A stretch of DNA of 64,000 nt from Magnolia sinica (GCF_029962835.1 NC_080591.1:40431501-40495500); one strand, 5' to 3'. Shown: positions 36,431-47,990, counted from the stretch's first letter. The notes: generated from the sequence alone by a model not told the origin. Made by a program: numbers and translations.

Positions 36431-36439
36431 AAGAAATAA

Positions 36440-38290
36440 CCTTAAAGAACGACATGGTAAAGATACAATGCAAGTATTGCAGGGCTTAATATGCTAAACA
36501 AGTAGACGGGTCAACCACAACTCCGGAAAAACACCTATTAAAGTGTCATAAAAAAGTGAGAAGCCGGACCCCAGGCCAACATACACTTTTATTTACCCAA
36601 TATGTGGTAGATCCATTACAAGGTACCTTGTCCACCTATAAGTATAACATGAACCATGTGAATGAGTTGACAGTCAGATTTATTATTATAGATTAAAATC
36701 CATTTTAGATGGCCAAGAGTCCATCTTTTGTCAAATTAATCAAAGGCCTTAACCCCGGATACGATAAGGTCTCCCATATGACAATAAAGAGAGTGTGCAT
36801 GAGGATATATGCGAGCAAGAATGTCAAGTTGAAAAGACAGTTGGCATCGATTTCCCAAATCATCCTGTTATCAGATCTGTGGATGACATCCAATCAACGA
36901 AAGAGGTATATGTCGCCAACTACCCGCTACGTTAATGTCGAATAGAGGTTATACAAAAAAGTTATAAACTTTCATTATCTTGTGCCTCTTCACCACTGGT
37001 TTGATAATTTCAAGTTGCACCTATAAATGCCTTGTGGAGTGGGGGCATTAAGAAGAAATTCTCCTTGATAACTTTACACAATGCATTTGCAAACGATGGT
37101 ATGATAATGATTTTACGGAACCAGTTTAGGGCCACCGATTACTTGTATTTCGATGAGAAATTATTTCTTGTTAGGTATTGTGCCCACATCCGAAACTTGA
37201 TCGTGCAAGATGGACTTAAAACAATTGAGCCAATGATCGAGAACATAAGAGAGTGTGTGAAGTATATGTGTGAGTCACCTTTACAATTAAATACATGAAA
37301 TAAGATTGTGAAACAGTTAAATTTGTCATCTAAGAGAACAATGAAACTAAATGTCATGACATGTTGAAATTTATCTTACGAAATGTTGAATTCATCTTAT
37401 GAAATGTTGAATTCAGCGATAGCTTTCAGATATGCATTATCTTACTATGTGAAGTGTGATAGTGCATATCAGTGGTTGCCTTTTGATGATGATTAGACAA
37501 TAATTAAAGTAGTTCATAATTTCTTTCATTTTTTTGACACAACGAAGATATTTTCAGGAAGTAAGTATCCAACAATAAATATATTTCTGCCAAAATTTTA
37601 GAAAGTAGAGGATGTCTTGCACAAAAGCTATAGTGGACCAAACTTTTTACAAATAATGATTATAGGCATGTAGTTTAAGTTTGATAAGTATTGGTTTCAG
37701 TACAATTTAGTAATAGTCGTTGCAGTTGTTTTTTATATCCTTAATACAAGATGTTCATGGTTATATTCATTGTTAAAATGTTATATGGTGAGAAGATTGA
37801 TAAGATTCATGATGCAATCGGAGATCTGTATAATTTATGAGTATAAACTTTGGAGGTCGTAAAAGACAATACCGTAGGTCATACTCCTCAAGTGTTGCTA
37901 CACAACAAAACACGATTGACGACTTCATGTCTATCATGGTAAAAGTTGAAACCCAAACACAAACAACTCAAACATAACTCGATGTTCTAGAATTTGATGT
38001 TTTGATGCTTTAGACTGGTGGAAGTCGAAAACTCGTGAATCACAGTACCTTGTACTCTTGTTAATGACATGAGACAAATTGTCAATTCCAATTTCAATTG
38101 TGGCATCAGAATCTGCTTTTAACATGGGGAGTAGGGTCGTGACCAAGTATCGAAGCTCACACTTGAATCATTTGAAGTGCTCATTTGTACACATGATTGG
38201 TTGCATCCGATCTGGAGAAAAGGCAGCTCTTTTGATGAGGAGTTTAAGGAATAGGACAGTGAGAAGTAGGATGAGATAGCACCTGCAACA
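36440..38290 (+). pseudogene. hAT transposase, RICESLEEPER/zinc-finger BED type, degenerate
   Basis: Pieces lie in order on the + strand: a BED-like finger near 36470-36560 (CKYC ... HLLKCH), then 36709-36945 with INPGYDKV-like and LKRQLASISQIILLSDLW, which is the conserved start of the catalytic core with its Asp. Next is 37032-37298 with SLITLHNAFANDGM, CAHIRNLIVQDGL and MCESPLQL, then a core tail (LPFDDD, FSGSKYPTINIFLP). Last is the hATC dimerisation block at 38082-38180 with SIPISIVASESAFNMGSR and YRSS. Many stops and frameshifts separate the pieces. An intact protein would bind the element ends and cut them in the nucleus; this copy cannot. Confidence 0.85.
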
Positions 38291-38428
38291 ATTGCATGAA
38301 GTATGGTGATATTGTACCTTCTATTTCCCTTGCATTTGCTTATAATAATTTAACAATTATTATTTGTTGACTTGAATTGTCATTTGATGGGTGGATGGAT
38401 ATTTTCTATACTTATCAACTTATGTATT

Positions 38429-38435
<7 letters not shown>

Positions 38436-38461
<26 letters not shown>
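38436..38461. repeat. (TA)n microsatellite
   Basis: A pure TA run just downstream of the transposase remnant. Confidence 0.95.
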
Positions 38462-38465
<4 letters not shown>

Positions 38466-38514
38466 TATTTCGCATATTTCATTTATACTTTTAAATGACT
38501 TAATGTTATTCAAG

Positions 38515-38955
38515 TCTTATATGGTTGGCTGGGTACGTTGGTTTATCTTCATTCATTAATTATTTATGTTGTCTTAACCTAACCAAATATTATTTCTTTT
38601 AAAATTCACACACTATATATGTTGTTGGAAGATGACCCATCGATAGATATTTGAGAATATGGAGCCCAATTATACTTCTATGAAGGAAAGATAAAGTTGT
38701 AAAGCAAGTTGTGTGGAAAATAACTTGTAAATAAAATAAATCGGTTAAAAATACATTTGGTTTATCGGGGAGGAGACGTTGCCCCATATAGTAAAGCTCC
38801 TCCAAAAGTCTAAGAATTATTTCGCGCCATTCTCGACTCAAATACAAAGGTTTCCACTCCTTCCCCTACAATCGATATAACCAACCATGTAAGATATAGA
38901 AGTGGGCCTATTATAAATGAAGAAAGGCCAAGCAGAGGAAGAGCCGCCACACTTA
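38515..38955. repeat. Left arm of a long inverted repeat
   Basis: About 440 bp that pairs with 39985-40408 at roughly 80-85% by eye. For example, GGTTTATCTTCATTCATTAA faces its complement near 40365, and ATACAAAGGTTTCCACTCC faces its complement near 40075. The arms carry short ORFs in both directions that mirror each other. Confidence 0.85.
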
Positions 38956-38991
38956 GAGATGAATAATGTAAACAATTAAGGGAACAAGAAG

Positions 38992-38999
38992 AACAAGAT
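38992..38999. repeat. Target duplication AACAAGAT, left copy
   Basis: Identical to 39608-39615. Confidence 0.95.
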
Positions 39000-39607
39000 T
39001 AGAGGTGTACACGAGTTGAATCGAGTCGAGCTTGGCACAACTCAACTTGGCTCGGCCACTTGCTGACCATAGCTTGAACTCGGCTTGGCTTGGTCCTCTA
39101 GCTTGACTGGCCAGCTCGACTCGGTTTGGTCAACAGTTCGAGCCGAGTTCGAGCCAAGATCGAGCCTTTGCGGCATTTTCTCAAACACATGAGTGCATCT
39201 TCAAATTCTTATGAAATGTAAAACAACAACATCAGTTTACAAGTATTTCATCATACACTCAATAGGCAACATAAAATCAAGATAAAGGGCATTTGTTTCA
39301 TATCCATACCTTCCCCGCCACCAATCGCCACTTAGTTGAGTCACTTCATCAAACACTTACTGAGCAACATCAATATAAAAATAACTGAGTCACTGAATTG
39401 GTTCGATCTGAGTTCAATTCGAGTTGGGGTTCGATCTGAGTCGAGTCGAGTCGAGCTCGGGTAAGTTCGAACTCGGCTTGAAATTTTTTCGAGCTCAAAA
39501 TTTTAGTTTGACTCGGCTCAAACTCAGTTTCGAACCGAGCCGAATCGAGCCTTTTCGAGTCGAGTCTAGCGAGCTAATTGAGCTAACTCGGTTCGTGTAC
39601 ATCTCTA
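39000..39607. mobile_element. Non-autonomous hAT-type element (608 bp)
   Basis: The left end TAGAGGTGTACACGAGTT and the right end, read inverted, TAGAGATGTACACGAACC form a good terminal inverted repeat, followed by GAGCCGAGTCGAGCT-like subterminal repeats on both sides. A perfect 8-bp duplication AACAAGAT flanks it. It belongs to the same family as 5547-6455, but its middle (39180-39390) is AT-rich without a recognisable gene piece. Confidence 0.93.
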
Positions 39608-39984
39608 AACAAGATAGTAAAGAATTCATAAAATAAAGTATGTAATTGTCATTTGGGACCAAACAGCATCCACCCCCTCTAAGACAACATGACGCCGAAG
39701 GATGCACTGGTATGGGATATAAGCCAGGCGATAAATCATCAAAGTTTATTAAAAGTCTCGCTGCATTTTATAGGTGGTTGGGAATCCCGTACAAATTGAA
39801 TTATAATAGAGGTTGAAAAAACTTGTTAAATCTATGAATGGGGACGATGGAAAGACATCTCCACCATTCGTTTCAGAAGAGATAAACAACAATCTTTCAG
39901 ACACCTCCGACTCGGACTCAGGCTAGAGTTATCTCACAATCCAAGTTGTAAAAAGAGATCCAAAATGATGATTTTGGTCTACTA

Positions 39985-40408
39985 AGTGTGATGGCTATTC
40001 CTCTGCTTGACCCTTCTTCATTTACGATAGGCCCACTTTTATATCTTCTATGCCTAGTTGTATTGGTTGTATGGGAAGGAGTTGAAGCCTTTGTATTTAA
40101 GTCGAAAATGACTCAACATAAATCTTTGACTTCTAGAGGAGCTTTGCTATATGGGCCAGCGTCTCCTCCTCATTAATCCAAATGTAATACAAATTGTTTT
40201 CCACCCAACTTATATTGGAACTTTATCTTTCCATCCTAGTAATAGACTTTGGTTCTATAATCTCAAATATCTGCCAATGGATCATTTTCCAATAACATAT
40301 GTGTAAGTGTGAATTTTGAAAGAAATAATATTTGGTTAGGTTGAGATAACATAAATAATTAAGGAATGAAGATAAACAAACGCAACCAGCCAATCATATG
40401 AGATTTAA
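39985..40408. repeat. Right arm of the long inverted repeat
   Basis: Complement of 38515-38955. The loop of about 1.03 kb includes the 608-bp hAT-type element, so the loop was about 0.4 kb before that insertion. Confidence 0.85.
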
Positions 40409-40878
40409 GGAATGAAGGATGTGGTTATTATTATAGACCGTGTTACTCGGGTTACACGTCACAAACACATTTATCATACAGAGTATATTGAATGAATGAA
40501 TGGTTTGTATGTATAACTTCATCCGAACATACTTTTAAATTTTGACAATGTTTTATTCAATTTGTTTGTTTTTTTCTTTTTACAAATTACTTTTAACAAT
40601 ATTTATCATGAACAACTCAACTCAAGTTCAGTACCAAATGGGGATACAAATATGAAAAAAGTCAACTTGACCCAACTTGGTAATGATTCGACTCGACTGA
40701 GTCCATGTGACTGGATCGAACTCGGTTTGGGTTGCAGGCCAGATTCAGACTCGGTCCGGGTTGGCTAGATCCGGACTTGGATTGGGCCAGTGCTGGACTC
40801 GGTACCGAGTCGGGTCGAGTTCAGGTCAGATCGATTTCAAATTGGGGTCGGATGTCGACTCGACTCGGATGCCCAGCT

Positions 40879-40886
40879 CCCGAGCC
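40879..40886. repeat. hAT target duplication, right copy
   Basis: CCCGAGCC, 7 of 8 bases as at 34651-34658. Confidence 0.6.
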
Positions 40887-40943
40887 AAAGGAAGTATAAG
40901 GAGCTAGGTCATCCAGCTTCCGTCTTATGTTTTAAAAACACTT

Positions 40944-40964
40944 GAGAGAGAGAGAGAGAGAGAG
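40944..40964 (+). promoter_or_regulatory. GA-repeat in the 5' untranslated region
   Basis: (GA)n runs directly into the start codon at 40965. Such GA tracts near plant starts are bound by BPC/GAGA factors; that role here is inference. Confidence 0.5.
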
Positions 40965-41515
40965 ATGGATTTTGACGAGTACGATTATCTGGAGAAAACC
41001 GTTGAACAGAGCGCCGAAGTCCAGCGCAAGCCGGCTTCGGAGAAGATAGACGGAAGCGAAAAGCCACACAAAAGCTATAGGCATCATCAACATCATCATC
41101 GCCATCGCTACGATGATGATGAAGGCAAAGGCAATGGATCTTTAGCTGATAGCAGGAGCACCAAAAGGTTGAGGCCTGTGGAAGCGCACAACGGGGAAAT
41201 GAAAGAGAGGGACGATAGGGCGAAGGAGCGACCTGCCAAGGATCACCGCCACAGGAGCGGTAGAGATGCAGAGAGAGATTACGACAAGGACAGGGACCGA
41301 GGTGGAGAAAGAGATAAGGATAGAGAGAGGGACAGAGAGAGGGAGAGGGAGAGATCCCGAAGAAGCAGCAGCCGCTCGAGAAGGCATGAGAGGGATGTCG
41401 AGAGAGAAACAGAGAGGGGAAGGAGTAGTAGAGATAGGGAGGCAAAAGATAGAGATAGGGAAGCAAGAGATAGAGAACGAGAACATGAGAACGAGATCAG
41501 GGACAGAGATGTCAG
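40965..41515 (+). CDS. RBM39: RBM39/CC1-like splicing factor, exon 1 (partial gene)
   Basis: The start codon gives MDFDEYDYLEKTVEQ, the N-terminus I recognise from plant RBM39 (CC1-like, CAPER) proteins. After about 70 residues with a His-rich patch (HHQHHHRHR) comes an arginine-rich RE/RD/RS domain (about residues 75-183: RDREREREREA-type repeats, RSSSRSRRHE). This domain mediates contacts with the spliceosome in nuclear speckles; the family recognises 3' splice sites together with U2AF65. The exon ends at AG|GTATTC (donor at 41516) after 551 coding bases, so the intron is phase 2. The two central RRMs and the C-terminal UHM domain expected next are not in the window. The reading frame is clean, unlike all element ORFs here. 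The hAT element ends about 80 bp upstream of the start codon. Confidence 0.75.
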
Positions 41516-41948
41516 GTATTCTTCTTTCTTCTTTCATCTTTGGCTTTTTTTTTTTTTTGGGCAAAATCCCTAGCGGCATTTGATGCATTTTGAAGTGCTT
41601 TTCAAAAAAAAAAAGAAAGTGTCATAGGGTTTTGTAGATGCAATTCTCTTTCGATTGGGCCCTGTTCTGTCAATGTGGATTTTATAGTTGTATTAGAAGA
41701 AGCTACTACCATTGATATTCTGCTCTGGATAACAATACCATTTATAGTGCCTTATGACTGAAAAGATCAATTTCCTCTTTCTTCCTTAAGTCAGGCGTCT
41801 TTGACTCAAATTTTTTTTTTTTCTTCTTCCATGGATTGGGTTTTGATAGTGGTGCAATCGTATCCCACCCACATGTGCGCAAGAAAACCTGATTTCTTTT
41901 CTTTGAGACTACTTTCTCTTTTTCGTTGTATCTATGTTAGGAATCCAA

Positions 41949-42650
41949 TGCAAACTCCAAAGCAAACTCCGAAGAGTATGCAAACAAGCAAAGATAAGTA
42001 AACAAGATTGTGGGGAAGAACACTAAGAATCCTCTAGCTAAGTGCTAGAGATCACAAGACCCCCCTTCCAAATCCTCTTCTAAATTAAAGAAACAATAAA
42101 GAAATTCTATTCAAATCATCATAATAATGCATTACAACTCCATAACATAGCTTTATATAGACTCAAACCAAGTAGAGAAGCCCTACTAACAGAAAATGAC
42201 CAAAATGCCCTTGAATCCTGTCACTATCGCATGGGTCTATATAAATGGGCGATAACTTACTCAAATGGAGTAAAAATTGTATGATATTGGGCTTGTTTGA
42301 AAGCTAACTCAATGGCCTATCAAACAGGGCCAATTTTATAGAATTCAAACATAATCTGGGACCCCAAAAGTAGCCCACCAAAAAAAGTGATGAAAATACA
42401 AAAAAAGAAGAAAAATTATTCAATACTTAATCAAACCCTTATAACTGACTAAAACATATAAATCCTAAAAATATGATGACCATCCATTGACCCTCTAAAC
42501 CCCACAATATAATCTAACCATTGATCCCATCAAATTAATCATCAGACTATGGATTTGGTCCATATCATCAATCGGGACAATTTGAATATTGGATTCTTAA
42601 ATTCTTGATCTATATAAGCTTGCATGGCCATTTAGTTGTATCAATTCCAC
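41949..42650 (-). mobile_element. Partial LTR (copy A) of a Ty3 family with TGCAA...TTGCA ends
   Basis: It starts TGCAAACTCCAAAGC and matches 44412-45100 over about 700 bp (CCTCTAGCTAAGTGCTAGAG, AATGACCAAAATGCCC, CTTGGGCTTGTTTGAAAGC). Similarity stops near 42650, where a MITE-like segment begins. Confidence 0.7.
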
Positions 42651-42726
42651 CCGTCTTTGAAACAAACTCATCATCGAGTTTAAATTGGTAGTCTTAGTCT
42701 CATGAGAAGATTCTCGCTAGTAGCCA

Positions 42727-43080
42727 AGGTATTTTGTAATGGTAAGTGGCTGTAACATTTACCACCATTACGTTTATGATACGGGCCGTAACAGTCGTAA
42801 CAACCTTAACGACCTTGTAATGGCTGTTACAGTCTATCTTATATTGAAAAGAATTCGAAAAACCTGTATCTGCCCTATAACAGACTGTTATGGGGTCGTT
42901 ACAGCCTTTACGAGGAGTAATAGGCCGTTATGAGTAATTTTTTCCATAACCGCTATTATGACTGTTACAACCCTGTGACGTGTTATGGTTATTGCCATTT
43001 TCTTTATGTAACGGGCTAACGGCCTTTGCGGCTCCACAATGATTGTTATGGCACACCATGTTTGTAACGGATCTTCTTAG
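42727..43080. mobile_element. Fragment of the CAAGGTATT-ended hAT-like family
   Basis: CAAGGTATTTTGTAATGG starts a segment rich in GTAACGG/CCGTTAC words, like the ends of 58612-62792 and the fragment at 50095. The right end is not defined. Confidence 0.55.
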
Positions 43081-43319
43081 TCTTCGTTGGCAGTTGATGG
43101 TGGGGACTTACACGCATGCTGGGGAGCTTGTGCATAATACGGTGTTGAAATATGTGCCATTTTTTTCTTTCGGTTTTTGTTGGTCTTTCATGTTCTAGAT
43201 TCCGATTGTAGCCCCTTTGTCACAGTCGATTTTCGATATGTGGGCCTTAATTGACATGGAGATGGCAACATGGTAATTGTGACACTATCCATCTTTTTGA
43301 CCATCAAATCGTCCATACT

Positions 43320-44400
43320 TGTTTATCCTTCAATCTCCTCTTCTTTGTCATTCGATGGTTGATCATTCATTTTCATTGGCGCTTCCTTTGGTCGAGCTGT
43401 CGATCCGTCACCAGGTGTATACATGGACCCATCGAGCAAGCCGACAATGGATTCCTCTTTAGTCGCCTTACTTGCTTCAAACATGTTGTTCTTAAGAATT
43501 CCAGAGACAAGGGATTGAAGTCCAAAGCGCTTTTCTTGTTCATCCAAGGGCTCGAAGCAAGCAAGCTCTTATCGCCTCCTTGAGTTACTTGAATTCTTTT
43601 CCAATATCTTCCTTGAATGCTCTAATCTCCTTTTTTGGTTCTCATCGGTTCTCCCGTGTCTCTTGAACATTCTTAGCCGTTGCCTGTTGCCCATTGCTGA
43701 CATTTCCATGCGATATGATGCTTTTGAATAACCGACACGTAGCTGTCATTGTTCATAACATCGGGAGGGGTGTTGAAAGGAATCACTATAAGGCACATTT
43801 GATGATGGGTATGACTCAGGGTGTTATGAAGGACAATAGATTATCGAAGTAAATCGGATGAGAATAACACGATAGATATTGACAGGCAAGGGAGTCTGAA
43901 TAGGGATAATCATATGAGGCATATGGATGTCTTCCTATCCATGACATCTCTACGAGAAAACATGAAATAACATAAGTTGATCTTTGGGCCCGACTTCTAG
44001 ATCTAAGGGTTTTGGGGGCTTGGGATGGGTTTTGGGGGAAGGAAAAAAGGGTAAGGGAATTGATGGGTCAGAATTGGATTAGGATTTGGTAGGGTTGGAA
44101 ATGGGTACGTATGGTTGAGGTTTTATTTATTTATTTTTTTCAAATTTTAATTTTTTAATATTGGGTAGGTACACTTAGGGTTCGAAGGGTTTGGGAAAAA
44201 GGGAAAAGGTATAGTTTTGTGTTTGAATGGTTTGGGAAAGGGGAAAAGGTACAATTAGGGTTTGATGATTTGAGAAAGGGAAACGGAAAGGAAAAGAAAA
44301 GAAAATAGAAGAGATTAAGAAAGAAAGGGACGGATGAAAGGGAAGGATTTAGATGAGGAAATTACCATTTGTTATTTTCCCAAAGAAAGAACTTGCTTTA
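43320..44400 (-). pseudogene. Ty3 gag N-terminal region and leader, degenerate
   Basis: On the minus strand 43700-43323 encodes a charged gag N-terminal region with KEIRAFKEDIGKEFK and EEPLDEQEKRFGLQS-like reading, ending NDKEEEIEG. 43900-44400 is G/A-rich leader. A PBS-like word (TTTGGTATTAAAGC on the minus strand) lies just left of the LTR at 44412. This gives the order LTR B, PBS, gag on the minus strand. Stops are present and no pol follows. Confidence 0.5.
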
Positions 44401-44411
44401 ATACCAAATAA

Positions 44412-45419
44412 TGCAAACCCCAAAGAGGATGCAAATGATCAAAGATAGATAAACAAGATCGTAGGGAAGAACCCTAACAATCCTCTAGCCGAGTGCTAGA
44501 GATTTCAAAACCCCCTTCCAAATTCTCTTCCAAAGTAAGGAAACAACAAAGGAGTTCTATTCAAATAATCATAATAATGCATTACACCTCTATAACATAG
44601 CTTTCTATAGATTTAAACCAGTAGAGAATCCCTAATAGTGGAAAATGACCAAAATGTCATTGAATCCCATCATTATCATATGAGCCTTATATAAATGGGT
44701 CATAACTCACTCAAATGGAGTCAAAATCACATGATCTTGGGCTTGTTTGAAAGCTAACTTAATGCATTATAAAAAAGGGACCAATTTCATATGATCATAT
44801 CATTAAGACATCATATGGTATCTCAAAATGGCCCATCAAAAAAGTGATGAAAGTACGAAAGAAAGGAAAAAATATTCAATACTTAATCAAACCCTAATAA
44901 CTAACTAAAATAAATAAATCCTACGAATATAAAGACCACCCATTGACCCTCTCTGCCCCACAATAAAATCTAACCGTTGATCCCATCGAATTGATTGTCA
45001 AACCATGAATTTGGTTCATATCATCAATGAAGACAATTCGAACCGTTGGATTTTTAAAAAATCTTGACCAATAAGCTTGTGCCATTTGGTTGCATCAAAA
45101 TCTATCTCTACAATAGGAAGCATATGTTATTAGGTTTTCTTGTTTATAGGTTTCTTATTTTAGAGTCCTTGGCTAGTGAAGAATTCTATTTTTAGATCCT
45201 CATGATTGTGCTAGGAATTTTCTCAAGAAGGAAACCTTGTAAGTCTCTCTTAAAAATATGGTGTAGGCCATATGAAATTATACAATTGAGTGATATTCTT
45301 CTTTGAGCAAAATTTCTTTGTTTTCAGGGGGTGAGTCGAGCTTGCTCATCTCTGGTGTGAACTTTCAATTTGCTATGTCAAATTTCATAGCAGTTAGCAT
45401 ATTTCTTGATCTAGTTGCA
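44412..45419 (-). mobile_element. LTR (copy B) of the same Ty3 family, 1,008 bp
   Basis: It has TGCAAACCCC at the left and CTAGTTGCA at the right. It matches copies A and C. PBS-like sequences occur outside both ends in opposite orientation (44398-44411 minus, 45426-45443 plus), so its true orientation is ambiguous. The A-B pair with minus-strand gag between favours minus. Confidence 0.65.
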
Positions 45420-45425
45420 TTATTC

Positions 45426-45443
45426 TGCTATTAGAGCCAGGTT
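45426..45443 (+). other. tRNA-iMet primer-binding site, + strand
   Basis: TGCTATTAGAGCCAGGTT matches the plant initiator-Met PBS TGGTATCAGAGCCAGGTT at 16 of 18 bases, 6 bp after LTR B. Confidence 0.7.
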
Positions 45444-45722
45444 CTTCTATTGGGAAAGTTTTCCCCTTTTCTTTTGTCTATTTTCTCGCCCTTCTTTTCC
45501 GCCCAAAATCTATCTCAAGCTCCTTCCTTTATTAGTCTACCTTAACTTTCCAACTAGCCCCTGAAATCAGCCACTATCTCAGCCCTTCACCACAAATCTA
45601 ATGCAACCAGGATATGTTTGTCCAACAGCCTCTCCATCTCACCCCATTAAATCTAATCCTGAAACATCCCATAACTGTCCCAAATTTCAACAAAAATCTG
45701 GCCCAAATTTCATCCAAAACCT

Positions 45723-46019
45723 GTCCCAAAATTAAGCCAAATTCCGTCTTAGATTTCTTCCCAAAATCTCTCCAAGCCTAGCCTTAACACTCATCCTATC
45801 CTCTTTACCTCTCCTTGATCTTTTCCTCTACTTAGTTTCCTTTTTTGTTCCCCTTTCTTCCTTTCCCTAAATCTTGTCCCAAAATTAAGCCAAATTTTGT
45901 CTTGGATTTCTTCTCAAAATATCTCCAAGCCTACCCTTAACACTCATCCTATCCTCTTTACCTCTCCTTGATCTTTTCCTCTACTTAGTTTCCTTTTTTG
46001 TTCCCCTTTCTTTCTTTCC
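45723..46019. repeat. 153-bp tandem duplication in the element leader
   Basis: GTCCCAAAATTAAGCCAAAT starts at 45723 and again at 45876. About 145 bp of each unit is nearly identical (CTCATCCTATCCTCTTTACC). Confidence 0.9.
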
Positions 46020-46089
46020 CCAAAACCCTACCTAAACCCATTTTTGCAAATTGTGCCTAATTCTGTCGTTATATGTGCACTATAAGCGG

Positions 46090-46980
46090 GATAACTTATA
46101 ATCCTTAGATGGCTATTGAACCCCAAGATGAGTCTGTATCAACCTTTGAATAAGTGGTCAATTTGATCACTAAACAGTTGGACGATATGAAGGCACTTTT
46201 CACGATCAAAATTCGGAGTAGATACTCTGGAAGGACGAGTTAATTTTATTGGAGAAGAAAGAAGGGGAGTCAATTTGGACTGTTAAACATCTTTTGGAGT
46301 TTCTAAGGGAAACCTAGAATTCAAAAATGTTTACCCAAGGCAGCTTGGCTGAAATAATGGTTGTTATGGGGATGAGTACGAACTAGGCTATAGGATCCAA
46401 CAACATTGTTACATGCAACCAATAATAAAAGCACCAAACCACCGTCAATGGGGTCATCCAAATTATTCGGAAGGCGGGCAATATGTTCACATTGCGGATT
46501 CTACTAAGTATGTCAAGATTGAGTTCTGGAATACGAAGGTAATATAAATGCCAATATTTTTTTAATAATTGGCTATAGTTAATGTAGCAATATTTTCATT
46601 GGTATGAAGTGGAAGTCATTTTGTTGCCTTGAAACTTAAGGGCGTCGCCTAAGATTGGTGGTACGTGGTTGAAGAACACTTGCAACACGGAGGCTTTCCT
46701 ATTGCAGACAATTGGGAGGAATTAAAGGTGGGATTAAAATATAGGTTTCTGCTACTGGATTATGAAACGACATTCTTCCTAGAGCTACTCACATTACGAT
46801 AAGGTAATTTGATTGTGGAGGAATACACACAACATTATTATCAATTGGTGATTCATTGTCACTTGATAGAGATGGCCAAGCAACAAGTGGCATGTTATTG
46901 CAATGAGGTACAATCCGACCTTTAAAGAGAATTGGTGACCTTAAACAGTGTGGGTGAAACATATTTGATGGCAAGTTGGT
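46090..46980 (+). pseudogene. Ty3 gag fragment, + strand arm of an inverted pair
   Basis: Degenerate gag: 46610-46980 reads pieces DWWYVVEEHLQHG, NWEELKVGLKYRFLLLDYET and VEEYTQHYYQL, spread over frames with stops. This is the capsid-like region of Ty3 gag. The same region occurs inverted at 47290-47503. Confidence 0.7.
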
Positions 46981-47079
46981 AGCAAGATGCGGTAGCCTTT
47001 AAGCCGGGAAGAATACACTCTCCCAATCTACTATAATGAATTTGTACGTTTTGTATCTTCTCTTGCCATCGATTTCTAC

Positions 47080-47990
47080 TCTTGCACGTTTCATTCCTTT
47101 AGGTAATGCTTCATCCACGTTGTTTGGTTGAACAATTATCATTTCTCTTTGAAGGTTGAATCATATCCCATTGTAATAACACGCCACTTGTTGCTTTGCT
47201 GTCTCTATTAGATAACCAACGGATTGCCAAGTCATAATAATTTTGTGTCTATTCCATCACAGTTAGATTGTTTTACTGTAGTGTGAGGAGCTCCTAGAAG
47301 GGGGTTGTTTCATAATCCAGCGGCATAAATCTCTGCTTTAATCTCACCTTCATTTCCTCCCAATTGCTTTCAATTGGAACATTGCAGTGCTGTACATCTT
47401 TTTCAACAGCGTACCACCAATCTTGGGCCACACCCATAAGTTTCAGAGCAACAAAACATAGCTTGATGGCTTCTTCCATTTCATACAAATGGTACCGTTC
47501 CATTTACTATAGATAGTCGTTGAAAAATCTTGAGATCCAGATTACTATTGTACTTCGGAATCTCAATCCTGACATCCTTGGCGAAATCTGCAACGTGAAC
47601 ATATTGCCCTTCTTCCAAAGTACTTTTGATAGTCTTGTTGAATGTGGTCCAATGCTCTTTTATATATATATATATATCATTGTAACGACTATCATTTCGG
47701 CCATGCTGCCTTGGGTAAACATTTTTGGATTGTAGGTCTCCCTCAGGGCGTCCAGAAGATGTTTGAAGGTCTAGATTGATTCCCTTTCTTGCTTCTTCAA
47801 CAATATTAACCCTTCATTTTAGAGTATATACTCTGATCGTGAAATGAGCCTCCATATCATCCAACCGTTTAATGATTAAATTGACCACTTGTTGCAAGGA
47901 CGGTGTAGTCTCATTTAGAGGTTTAGTACTCATCCAAGGATTGTAAGTTGTCCTGCTTATAGTGCACATATGACAACAGATCCGGGCACA
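47080..47990 (-). pseudogene. Ty3 gag fragment, minus-strand arm of the inverted pair
   Basis: On the minus strand 47503-47294 reads CFVALKLMGVAQDWWYAVEK and NWEEMKVRLKQRFMPLDYET, the same gag block as on the + strand at 46610-46980. The inverted similarity runs out to about 46060 and 47990 (GTGCACTATAAGC and its complement). The centre is near 47035. Upstream on the minus strand come a G/A-rich leader and LTR copy C. Confidence 0.75.

Larger units (their letters stand above)
34659..40878 (+). mobile_element. hAT element (6.2 kb), RICESLEEPER-type, inactivated
   Basis: The left end TAGAGTTAGGCATAGGAC and the right end, read inverted, AGCTGGGCATCCGAG share an imperfect AGYTRGGCAT terminal repeat. 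Both ends are followed by GACTCGACTCG-type subterminal repeats (34680-34910 and 40690-40870). An 8-bp duplication with one mismatch flanks it. A degenerate hAT transposase lies in the middle, and a long inverted repeat with a nested hAT-type element lies to the right. The exact terminal base is uncertain by about 3 bp at the right end. Confidence 0.7.

Noticed and set aside
41516..41573. Continuation of the exon 1 frame to a stop at 41573
   Set aside because: Residues after 41515 (SSFFFHLWLFFFFG) are T-rich intron translation after a consensus donor.
40909..41588. Long minus-strand frames opposite the first exon (185 and 148 codons)
   Set aside because: They are shadows of the Arg/Glu-rich exon 1. 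Ser/Leu/Pro low complexity, and the + strand has the recognised protein and a splice donor.
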